Source: Legionella adelaidensis (GTDB lineage: Bacteria; Pseudomonadota; Gammaproteobacteria; Legionellales; Legionellaceae). From it: a stretch of 64,000 bases of DNA. A model generated the notes under the pieces. The model was given only the letters and a program-made list of their open reading frames with translations, was not told where the DNA came from and made no database searches. Of the stretch, positions 14,992-22,750 are shown one piece after another. The translations under genes and the position numbers were made by a program. The stretch spans positions 24,077 to 88,076 of the forward strand of contig NZ_LR134421.1 of assembly GCF_900637865.1 (NCBI RefSeq). Reading direction: 5' to 3'. Numbering within the stretch: the first letter of the stretch is position 1; every line of letters begins with the position of its first letter.

Positions 14992-16280
14992 GGCTCCATG
15001 GCATACAAAATTAAAATGCTCACTAAAATGGGAATATTTTTTACTATCGGTCCAAACGGTTCTAACCAGTAAAAAGGTATAAATAATGTGATTATTAAAG
15101 TATAAAAAATAATTACGAAGATTTGAATTATACAATTTGATTTAATTTTTAGATTAAAGAGCAAAGAGAGACCAATAAAAAAATTAATACAGCAAGCCCC
15201 ATATAAAAAATACGCTTGCCAATAAGCAGGTATGTTCACAGTAGATAAGAGTTGATAAGACTCTTCTTTAAAGAAAATCGCACTCACAATGGCCGAGAAC
15301 AACCACATAAAAGCAAGACTTAAGCGCAATAACGGCTGTAATAAAAATAATTTAGCATACCATTTATCTTGCTCAGTACTCGAAAAGCGTTGCAACCCTT
15401 TTTCAAAACCAAGAGGTTTAATACCCGTTATATTTTCCAAATCCTGAACTTGTTGGGGACTCGCTTTATTCCCTTTTAATAACATTTGTACCGCATCGCT
15501 GTTTATTAAAGGATTTTTAAATAGGTTGCCCAAAAAGCCACCTAAATTTAGAAAAAACGCGGGAATGGGTAAAAAATAGCATTTTGTTCTTCCTAGCCAT
15601 AAGGCTAGGTGATTGAGGATCTCTTTTAATGACATTGGTTTTTCGCTAACGCAAGCAATGCTTTTTGATTGCGCGAAGGGTTTGTCCAACAATACGAGCA
15701 TAATATTAACCAGATCATGGACATAAATAGGCTGAAAGTATTGCGTACCATTAGCTGGTAAAGGAATGAATCCAGGGAATACAGCGAGACTACGAAGCAG
15801 AACCATTCCTCCTTTCGCTTCAGCTCCATATATAAAAGAGGGTTTTAAAATAAAGAAAGGTACAGCGGATTCATTTTTTAAAAATGTTTCTGCTGCCAGC
15901 TTACTTTTTGCATAGGCAGTATCATAATCTTCAATTCCTAAAGCAGACAAATGAATAATTCGCTTAACCCCCGTTTGTTCGCAGGCTTGAAATAGAGCTT
16001 TTGGGGTTCTAAAATGTACATCCCAAAGCACTTCTTTATTTTTATTATAAAAAATCCCGACACAGTTAATAACTACATCAATAGCTGCTAATTTTGGCAA
16101 CCAATCTTCTACATGATGATCAGTATAAAAATCACAGTATACAATTTCAGCTTGAGGAAATTGCCCCTTCGCCAACTCCGTATTTTTTACTGCACAGACA
16201 ACTTGGAGGCCGGCTTCTAAAAGTTTGCAGGTTACTAAAGAACCGACAAAACCTGTCGCTCCTGTGACTAGTATTTTCAT
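14988..16280 (-). CDS. NAD(P)-binding SDR protein fused to a DoxX-like membrane domain
   Basis: This fusion has 430 residues. Residues 1-290 form an extended or atypical short-chain dehydrogenase of the NDUFA9/NmrA kind: nucleotide motif TGATGFVGS and a YAKSK active-site-like block. Residues 300-430 hold four membrane helices of the DoxX-like type. It would tether a nucleotide-binding domain to the inner membrane, possibly near the quinone pool. A GGGAACT site lies before the ATG at 16280. The ATGA overlap with the DUF2269-like gene points to a common complex. The reaction is unknown. Confidence 0.82.
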   Translation of the reverse strand: MKILVTGATGFVGSLVTCKLLEAGLQVVCAVKNTELAKGQFPQAEIVYCDFYTDHHVEDWLPKLAAIDVVINCVGIFYNKNKEVLWDVHFRTPKALFQACEQTGVKRIIHLSALGIEDYDTAYAKSKLAAETFLKNESAVPFFILKPSFIYGAEAKGGMVLLRSLAVFPGFIPLPANGTQYFQPIYVHDLVNIMLVLLDKPFAQSKSIACVSEKPMSLKEILNHLALWLGRTKCYFLPIPAFFLNLGGFLGNLFKNPLINSDAVQMLLKGNKASPQQVQDLENITGIKPLGFEKGLQRFSSTEQDKWYAKLFLLQPLLRLSLAFMWLFSAIVSAIFFKEESYQLLSTVNIPAYWQAYFLYGACCINFFIGLSLLFNLKIKSNCIIQIFVIIFYTLIITLFIPFYWLEPFGPIVKNIPILVSILILYAMEP

Positions 16281-16432
16281 GTGAGTTCCCTCTTCTCCCT
16301 TGATACAGTTAGCGGTAATAATGTAAAGAAGCCACGAAATCGATTTGCGAATGGATACTTGATTACGTTACTATTTTCTCAAAAATATCGTTAATTGTAG
16401 TGCAGTAGATTGATGCCGGTGAGCCTGACATC

Positions 16433-17005
16433 TTAAGCTCTCTTGCGAATCCTTACGGCGCCAACTACATTTTTTTTAAAACCCAGGTAGCCGCCTATAC
16501 AGCTAGCGGCTGCCCCTGTGGCAAATAAAATAAAGGTTAGAAATGCGTTAAGAGTTAATACTTTCTTTGCCGGCTCTAAACCATGCGTCACATCGGCAAA
16601 GGTCTCAGTTAGCATAGGAGCATTATTGGTTATTTTTATAGCGACCAGGCTGGCGGTAAAATTGGCATGGAAGGCAGTGTATTGAATCATATTTGTAATG
16701 AGAATAATGGTAATTATTAAAAGTAAGGACCAAGCCAGGAAACCGTAAAAAAATCCCCAGGTTTTAGATTGCCCCATATCAGGGGTTAATCGTCCAGCAA
16801 ACCATCCGGTAGTAAACATAGCAATAATAGCTACAAAACAAAAACTTAGGAATCCTAAAAAGGAGAAGCTTAGATTTCCTTGATCCGTAACAATGAAGCT
16901 TGAAAAACTTAGGCCTAAAGCAAGTAAATTAAACAGAAAGTTTATCCCTACTCCCAAGATTGCGGCTGAGAAAAGAGCAGTCCATTTTACGATATCTTTC
17001 TCCAC
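16433..17005 (-). CDS. Four-helix membrane protein, unknown
   Basis: This 190-residue protein has four membrane segments (about 9-33, 47-68, 82-103, 152-175) and a basic tail RIRKRA. The start is a GTG at 17005 with AAGGA about 7 bases upstream. It begins 12 bases after the stop of the TrxR-like flavoprotein, so the two are co-transcribed. I recognise no family. The region between its stop and the SDR gene (16281-16432) shows no further gene. Confidence 0.6.
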   Translation of the reverse strand: MEKDIVKWTALFSAAILGVGINFLFNLLALGLSFSSFIVTDQGNLSFSFLGFLSFCFVAIIAMFTTGWFAGRLTPDMGQSKTWGFFYGFLAWSLLLIITIILITNMIQYTAFHANFTASLVAIKITNNAPMLTETFADVTHGLEPAKKVLTLNAFLTFILFATGAAASCIGGYLGFKKNVVGAVRIRKRA

Positions 17006-17017
17006 ATTTATTTCCTT

Positions 17018-17902
17018 TTAAAGTGCATTGTGAATGGCGGTTGCGGCAATAGCCGCTTGACCCTGGGCGACACTTAATTGATTAAGATCCGAAACGATAT
17101 CTCCTGCTGCATACAATCCTTTGATAGAGGTTTCCTGATGCTTATCTACAATCAAAGCACCTTTTTGTGTTTTTGCCCCTAAATGCAAAGCGAGTTCGTT
17201 ATTATTTTTTGTTCCTAGCGCTGAGTAAATTGTGTCAAACTTTAAAGGCTCAATAAAATCTTTTAAATAGATGGTACCTATATCATTTTTTTTAAGAACA
17301 ATTTTTTTCAGTGAATTTTCTAATAGAACTATGTTATTAGAATGTAATTTATCTTTGTTATCTCTGGTTAAATGTAATTTTTTTCCTAGAGTTAGCAGGC
17401 TCACTTGTGCACTGAAATGACGTATGAATAAAGCCGTTTGAAATCCTTTTTCATCTTGTGCGAGCACGGCAATTCTCTTATTACGCACCTCATAAATATC
17501 ACAAATTGGACAATGCCTTAATAACCCTCTTTCAATGGCATTGGGGATGTTCGGCAAATCCGGTTCTATATCAACAATGCCTGTGGCTACGAGAACGGTT
17601 TTGGCATATAGCTTTTGACTAGGAGTTTGGATAATAAATACATTTTCTTTTTCTAATGCAATGACCTGTTCCTTATAAATTTCAATAGCATATTGTGATA
17701 CTTGTTCTTTCAGCTTCTTTAAAATGTTTTTACCTGAAATACCATTTTTATACCCAGGGTAGTTAAAACTTCGAGGAATTAGATTTGCTCTGCTTTTACC
17801 TGTATCAAAAATAGCAAAATTTCGACAGAATCGGGCAAGATAAATCGCGGCAGTTAAACCCGCAGGACCTCCGCCTATAATTACGCAGTCCAATAGCTCC
17901 AT
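17018..17902 (-). CDS. Thioredoxin-reductase-like FAD/NAD(P)H oxidoreductase
   Basis: This 294-residue flavoprotein has the TrxR fold: FAD motif VIIGGGPAGLTAAIYLA at the N-terminus and the second FAD motif GLYAAGDIVSDLNQLSVAQG at the C-terminus. The redox pair is CPIC (in RHCPICDIYE), at the place where TrxR has its disulfide. The NADPH motif is weak (RIAVLAQDEKGFQ, lacking the usual GxGxxA), so the electron donor may differ from true TrxR. AAAGGAT lies before the ATG. It may supply electrons within the redox cluster, but this is inference. Confidence 0.82.
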   Translation of the reverse strand: MELLDCVIIGGGPAGLTAAIYLARFCRNFAIFDTGKSRANLIPRSFNYPGYKNGISGKNILKKLKEQVSQYAIEIYKEQVIALEKENVFIIQTPSQKLYAKTVLVATGIVDIEPDLPNIPNAIERGLLRHCPICDIYEVRNKRIAVLAQDEKGFQTALFIRHFSAQVSLLTLGKKLHLTRDNKDKLHSNNIVLLENSLKKIVLKKNDIGTIYLKDFIEPLKFDTIYSALGTKNNNELALHLGAKTQKGALIVDKHQETSIKGLYAAGDIVSDLNQLSVAQGQAAIAATAIHNAL

Positions 17903-17978
17903 AAATATCCTTTTAATGGCCCCATCTACAGGTTAGCATAAATTATTGATGAGTTGTAAAACCACCTTCTAATAAAGA

Positions 17979-18101
17979 CAGGACTTACGCAAAACGTCGA
18001 TCTCTTCGTTAAAAAATGATTTTAATTCGGTCATTTAGTTAATCTAAACTCCCTCATTAAAATCACTTTTTGCTTGACCTCGACGTTTTGCGTAAGTCCT
18101 G
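17979..18101. mobile_element. MITE-like element with 22-bp perfect terminal inverted repeats
   Basis: The 123-base element begins CAGGACTTACGCAAAACGTC and ends with the exact reverse complement over 22 bases (17979-18000 and 18080-18101). Both sides are flanked by AAAGA (17974-17978 and 18102-18106), a likely 5-bp target-site duplication. The interior is also partly self-complementary (TGATTTTAAT with ATTAAAATCA), so the whole element can fold into one long hairpin. It has no coding capacity and presumably needed a transposase from elsewhere. Confidence 0.8.
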
Positions 18102-18154
18102 AAAGAGTCTATAATTTTAATAGATTATCGCGTTAAATTAAGGAGAATTTTCTT

Positions 18155-18412
18155 ATGACGACTTATACGTACAAGGGGTTTGAAGTCGTTTATGAAATTG
18201 AACAAGTTAATCATGAAGGCACGTTATTTAAAGCGGATGCGCATGTTATCCCGAAGGACGACTGTAATAATCTTGAAGTGTCGACTCGTTTTCATACTGA
18301 ATATCCTACGAAAAACGGTGTACAAAAAGAGATAAAAAAACTGGTTGAAAACTATATTGATTTTGAATGGAAAAAATTAAATGAAATGAAACAAGCAGAA
18401 AATCAAATTTAA
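18155..18412 (+). CDS. Small protein, unknown (85 aa)
   Basis: This 85-residue soluble protein has a strong ribosome binding site (AAGGAG) seven bases before the ATG, so translation is likely. It starts with a beta-rich stretch (YTYKGFEVVYEIEQVNHEG) and ends with a charged helix (VENYIDFEWKKLNEMKQAE). No motif identifies it. It is convergent with the Lhr helicase gene and the two stop codons overlap by four bases. The nearby MITE-like element lies 53 bases upstream and could carry promoter sequence for it. Confidence 0.6.
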   Translation: MTTYTYKGFEVVYEIEQVNHEGTLFKADAHVIPKDDCNNLEVSTRFHTEYPTKNGVQKEIKKLVENYIDFEWKKLNEMKQAENQI

Positions 18413-21400
18413 TTAATTAACAATTGCTCTCCATTTTGTAAAACAATACTTCGTTTAGACAGTATAGGTTGTCGTTCACCCGGTAAAATAATACCTACTA
18501 AATTTAAGGGATCAATTGCCGAAATAGTTACTAAATTACCATCCTCTTTTTCTTTTTTAATTGCACGCAGTGAATCAACAGCTATCGGCAAGGCAAATTG
18601 TTCACCCAAGAATCCACTGATAAATCTCCCTCCTCTAATTTCACCCCGTTCTTCTAAACGACGGTAAGTTAGAGCTAACTCGCGCCAAGTAATATTTATT
18701 TTTTCGCGCGTCAATAATTCACGAAACATGACGCCATACCTTTTTAGTAATAACCAACCAATCGATTCTAATTGTTCCTCTTTACTTTTTCTGTTAACTT
18801 TTTTCAGCAGAGTCCATCGGCCGGATGCCACACGTGGTGTAGCTAGATATCGGGGTCTTTTACCCAAACGACGTTTAGGATCTATTAAAGCACGTAAATT
18901 ATCGAATCCATCAGCTGTAATTAAACCTGCTGAGACTAGTTCCCATAAACCCATCTCTATTTCTGATTTTAAATGCCCTATCCCTTCAACTATATCCATA
19001 AAAAATGATGCCCCATTTTCTTTTAAAAAAGAGAAAATTTCTCTACCGATTGAGCTAACTTTCTGTAACTCATCCTCTTTAATAGGGTGAGTAGTCGACA
19101 ACCAATCGGACTCCCCGCGCACGAAAAAAGTAATAGGCGTAATACTTGTGGGTTGTATCCGACGATAAGACGGTTGAGTATTGGGATCCATTTCTATGGT
19201 GGTAAGGGCAGGATGGGTACGTAAACGCCTCCAACCCACAAGTCCATTTAAACATAGGTTATCAAGCCACTCTTTCTGATAACCATGGATACGTTTGGAG
19301 AATACTTCCCTCTCCCAGGCATTCGCAGAAATTTCGAAACCTTGTAATTGCCTTATTATTTCTAATAACCCATTTTCTCCACGTAGTTGAGTTCCGGGAG
19401 CGAGATGTTGCCAATTTAATAACCAACGCATAAATTGAGCTGCAGTAACTGGTTCAATTTCTTTGCGTAAAGAAGCCAAGGTCAAGCGGTGAATACGAGC
19501 TAAGATGCGACGTTCGCACCATTCTTCTTCATTACTATTTTTAAAATTACCACGAAGGATGGTGCCGGAATTTTCCAAAGTATGAAGGGCCTGAATTACT
19601 TCATTGTAATCAAGGTGAAGAAATGCGGCTAGTTCATGCGCAGATAGAGGGCCTAAATAATGCATCCAACCTTGGATAGCATTTACAATGGCTTCCTCTC
19701 TAGAATCAACCTCTACAATGATTTTTTGAAATGTAGATAAAAACTGAGTTCGCGGGAAAATTGTTTTTACCACCTGGGTTTTTTCCGTGGCCACTGTGTA
19801 ATTAAAATGATTCTGCGTGGCTTCTACTATGCGTCCTTGCGCTTTTAATTCGTTGAAAAAAGAATCCCATTTTCTGCTTTCATGGAAAACTTTATTAGCG
19901 AGGGTATTCTCCGAGCTATCCTCAACTACGGGAAAAAACACCACAGTTTGTAAAAAATCATGCATTTCATCCGCATCTCGCAGGTCAGGCCAGATTTGTT
20001 CTTGCACCGCATGAATAGCTTTAGGGTCTAATTTACCTATTTCATTTTGCAATTGATTGGGCAAAATTCTTCTCATTTCGACGGCCCTCGCCCTTCTTTC
20101 TTCTAACGGGGCATCATCTAAAAAAGCATAGGGGTTAGCATTTAATATTTCATGAGAAAAAACGGACGGAATGGGAGTATCAATAGCAACACATTTAATT
20201 TCCCCTTTTTTCATTTTTTTTAGAACTTTTATGAGCCCATGTAAATCCAATGCTTCATCAAGGCAGTCTTTCATTGTTTCATTGATTAAGGGGTGATTGG
20301 GTAATTTAAGATCTTTTTCCACGAGGTTATCTTGACAAGCTGCCGCGTCAGGGAAAACAGCAGCTAATAAATCGTCAGATAACATCCGAATTATATTGAG
20401 AGGCAGTTTCTTTCCATTTCGGAAGCGAACCAGGGCTAACGAGCGCATCGCATCCCAACGCCAACGCGTAGTAAATAAAGGCGATTGCAAAACTGCCTGG
20501 ACGAGTACTTCTTTAATCGTGCTAGGATGAAGGAAATTAAATACATCAGCAAGCGGAAAGCTATGTTGTTCTGCTAGTGAAATATTAATGCCATTATCAG
20601 TAGCAGCAGCTTGTAGCTCGAAATTAAACGAACGACAGAAACGTTTACGCAAAGCCAACCCCCACGCTTTATTAATTCGGGCGCCAAAAAGGGAGTGAAT
20701 AATGAGCTGCATACCTCCTGATTCGTCAAAAAACCGCTCTATTACCACGGTTTCTTGTGTAGGAATCGTACCTAAAATTTGCCGGCCTTCTACCAAATAC
20801 TGTATCACTTGCTCAGCACCTGCTTCATTCAAGTGGCAATATTCTTTAAGCCAGGCAACAGCCGGGAGTATATTTTTGTTTTTGTTAAGCTCATGAGTAA
20901 TTTGCATGGACTCTGGAAGCATGTCACTTATTTTTTTTCGTAAAAACGAAAGCGATTCAGATAATTCAACTGTACGGGAAGGCGCTTCCCCTCTCCAGAA
21001 TGGAACGCTTGGCGGGGCACCATGCGCATCCTCAACTAATACCCTACCTCTTGCACTTTCTATACGCTTAACTTTCCAAGAGGTGCTACCCAAAAGAATA
21101 ATATCCCCCCTATTACTTTCCACCGCAAAATCTTCATCCAAGGTTCCGACTATTGCTTCATTAGGCTCAGCTACTACAGTAAATAAACCATTTTCAGGAA
21201 TAGCCCCGCCGCTCGTAATTGCAGTTAGGCGGCTACCGCGACGTGATTTTATAATTCCATGGACTTTGTCGTGAAATAAATAAGCACTATAGCGGCTTCT
21301 TGCTCCCGCAATTCCTTCGGTGAGCATGCTAATGACCTCATTAAAAGTTTTTTTCTTTAGATGGCGATACGGAAAAGCTTTTTTAATCAAATGAAATAAT

Positions 21401-22698
21401 TCTTCCACTTTCCAATCTTCAGTCGCCACACAAGCAACAATTTGTTGCGCTAAAATATCTAAAGGTTCTTCTGGAATAATTAAATTGTCTAATTCGCCTT
21501 GTTTGATGGCATATACCAAAGATGCAGCCTCTACTAGCTCATCTCGTGTAGTTACAAAAAATTTCCCCTTGGAAATAGCTCCATACCAATGCCCTGCCCG
21601 TCCCACACGTTGTAATGCTACAGCAATAGACCGTGTAGATCCGATTTGACAGACCAAATCAATAGAACCTATGTCTATACCTAATTCTAAAGAGGCGGTA
21701 GCCACTAATGCTTTTAACTCGCCATTTTTTAATTTACTCTCGGCTTGTAAACGAAGTTTTCTGGATAAGCTACCATGATGCGCCAATACGTTTTCTTTAC
21801 CAATGCGCAGAGCCAAGTGATGGGCAACTCTTTCAGCCAATTTACGCGTATTGACGAATATAAGGGTAGACCGGTTTTTCTGAATTAATTGGGTTAAGCG
21901 ATCATATATTTCATCCCACATTTCATTTGAAGCTACGGGCCCAAGTTCACTCGAAGGGACTTCAATACTAAGTTCCAAGTGGCGTCTATTATCAATACTT
22001 ATAATCTTAGGATTAGAATCTGCCGTATTTTTCATGAAATCCGCAACCAAAGAGAGTGGCTTTTGTGTTGCGGAAAGACTTATTCTATTGGGCTGCTTAA
22101 CGGATAATTCGTCTAACCGTACTAGTGAAAGCAACAAATGGGTTCCTCTTTTACTATTAGCCAAGGCATGGATCTCATCAATAATTACGGTCTCTACATG
22201 ACGTAGGTTCTCCCTGCTTTTTGCCGCGGTCAGTAAAAGATATAGCGATTCTGGAGTGGTAACTAATATATGGGGAGGTCTTTTGAGCATGGCTTGCCGC
22301 TCTTTAGCCAATGTATCGCCTGTTCGTACTGCCACATGGATACTATCCATGTGGATACCTTTTTTTACTGCTATTTCTTGTATTTCGGCTAAGGGTTTTA
22401 AAAGATTTTTTTGCACATCGTTTGTAAGCGCTTTTAAAGGTGAAACATAAACGACTTGAGTAACATGAGATAAACGCCCTTCCACCGCTTGACGAACTAG
22501 CTTGTCGATACAAACCAGGAAAGCCGCTAATGTTTTTCCGGAGCCTGTGGGCGCTGAAATTAATACGTTTTGATCTTGTAGAATAGCGGGCCATCCCTCA
22601 ATTTGCGGTTCAGTTGGATTCGCAAAATAGGAATAAAACCACTCACGGACTAATGGGTGTGCCCAATTCAAAGTATCAGATAAATCTTTGGAAATCAT
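18409..22698 (-). CDS. lhr: Lhr-family DEAD/DEAH-box helicase
   Basis: This large 1429-residue superfamily 2 helicase probably translocates 3' to 5' on single-stranded DNA in repair. The Q-motif is near residue 30, Walker A is SAPTGSGKT (about 48-56), motif II is DEIH, motif III is SATQ, and the second RecA domain holds LVATASLELGIDIG and QRVGRAGHW. The Lhr winged-helix and beta-barrel region follows, then a long C-terminal extension. The length is like full-length E. coli Lhr (about 1538) and not the short ligase-associated form (about 800). An MBL exonuclease and DNA ligase lie 7 kb away, known Lhr associates, separated here by two orphan genes and an MFS gene. Confidence 0.92.
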   Translation of the reverse strand: MISKDLSDTLNWAHPLVREWFYSYFANPTEPQIEGWPAILQDQNVLISAPTGSGKTLAAFLVCIDKLVRQAVEGRLSHVTQVVYVSPLKALTNDVQKNLLKPLAEIQEIAVKKGIHMDSIHVAVRTGDTLAKERQAMLKRPPHILVTTPESLYLLLTAAKSRENLRHVETVIIDEIHALANSKRGTHLLLSLVRLDELSVKQPNRISLSATQKPLSLVADFMKNTADSNPKIISIDNRRHLELSIEVPSSELGPVASNEMWDEIYDRLTQLIQKNRSTLIFVNTRKLAERVAHHLALRIGKENVLAHHGSLSRKLRLQAESKLKNGELKALVATASLELGIDIGSIDLVCQIGSTRSIAVALQRVGRAGHWYGAISKGKFFVTTRDELVEAASLVYAIKQGELDNLIIPEEPLDILAQQIVACVATEDWKVEELFHLIKKAFPYRHLKKKTFNEVISMLTEGIAGARSRYSAYLFHDKVHGIIKSRRGSRLTAITSGGAIPENGLFTVVAEPNEAIVGTLDEDFAVESNRGDIILLGSTSWKVKRIESARGRVLVEDAHGAPPSVPFWRGEAPSRTVELSESLSFLRKKISDMLPESMQITHELNKNKNILPAVAWLKEYCHLNEAGAEQVIQYLVEGRQILGTIPTQETVVIERFFDESGGMQLIIHSLFGARINKAWGLALRKRFCRSFNFELQAAATDNGINISLAEQHSFPLADVFNFLHPSTIKEVLVQAVLQSPLFTTRWRWDAMRSLALVRFRNGKKLPLNIIRMLSDDLLAAVFPDAAACQDNLVEKDLKLPNHPLINETMKDCLDEALDLHGLIKVLKKMKKGEIKCVAIDTPIPSVFSHEILNANPYAFLDDAPLEERRARAVEMRRILPNQLQNEIGKLDPKAIHAVQEQIWPDLRDADEMHDFLQTVVFFPVVEDSSENTLANKVFHESRKWDSFFNELKAQGRIVEATQNHFNYTVATEKTQVVKTIFPRTQFLSTFQKIIVEVDSREEAIVNAIQGWMHYLGPLSAHELAAFLHLDYNEVIQALHTLENSGTILRGNFKNSNEEEWCERRILARIHRLTLASLRKEIEPVTAAQFMRWLLNWQHLAPGTQLRGENGLLEIIRQLQGFEISANAWEREVFSKRIHGYQKEWLDNLCLNGLVGWRRLRTHPALTTIEMDPNTQPSYRRIQPTSITPITFFVRGESDWLSTTHPIKEDELQKVSSIGREIFSFLKENGASFFMDIVEGIGHLKSEIEMGLWELVSAGLITADGFDNLRALIDPKRRLGKRPRYLATPRVASGRWTLLKKVNRKSKEEQLESIGWLLLKRYGVMFRELLTREKINITWRELALTYRRLEERGEIRGGRFISGFLGEQFALPIAVDSLRAIKKEKEDGNLVTISAIDPLNLVGIILPGERQPILSKRSIVLQNGEQLLIN

Positions 22699-22750
22699 AA
22701 ATACAGTGTAGATTAAATTTATCCAGTAAAAGAATTTTCTTTATATTTTA

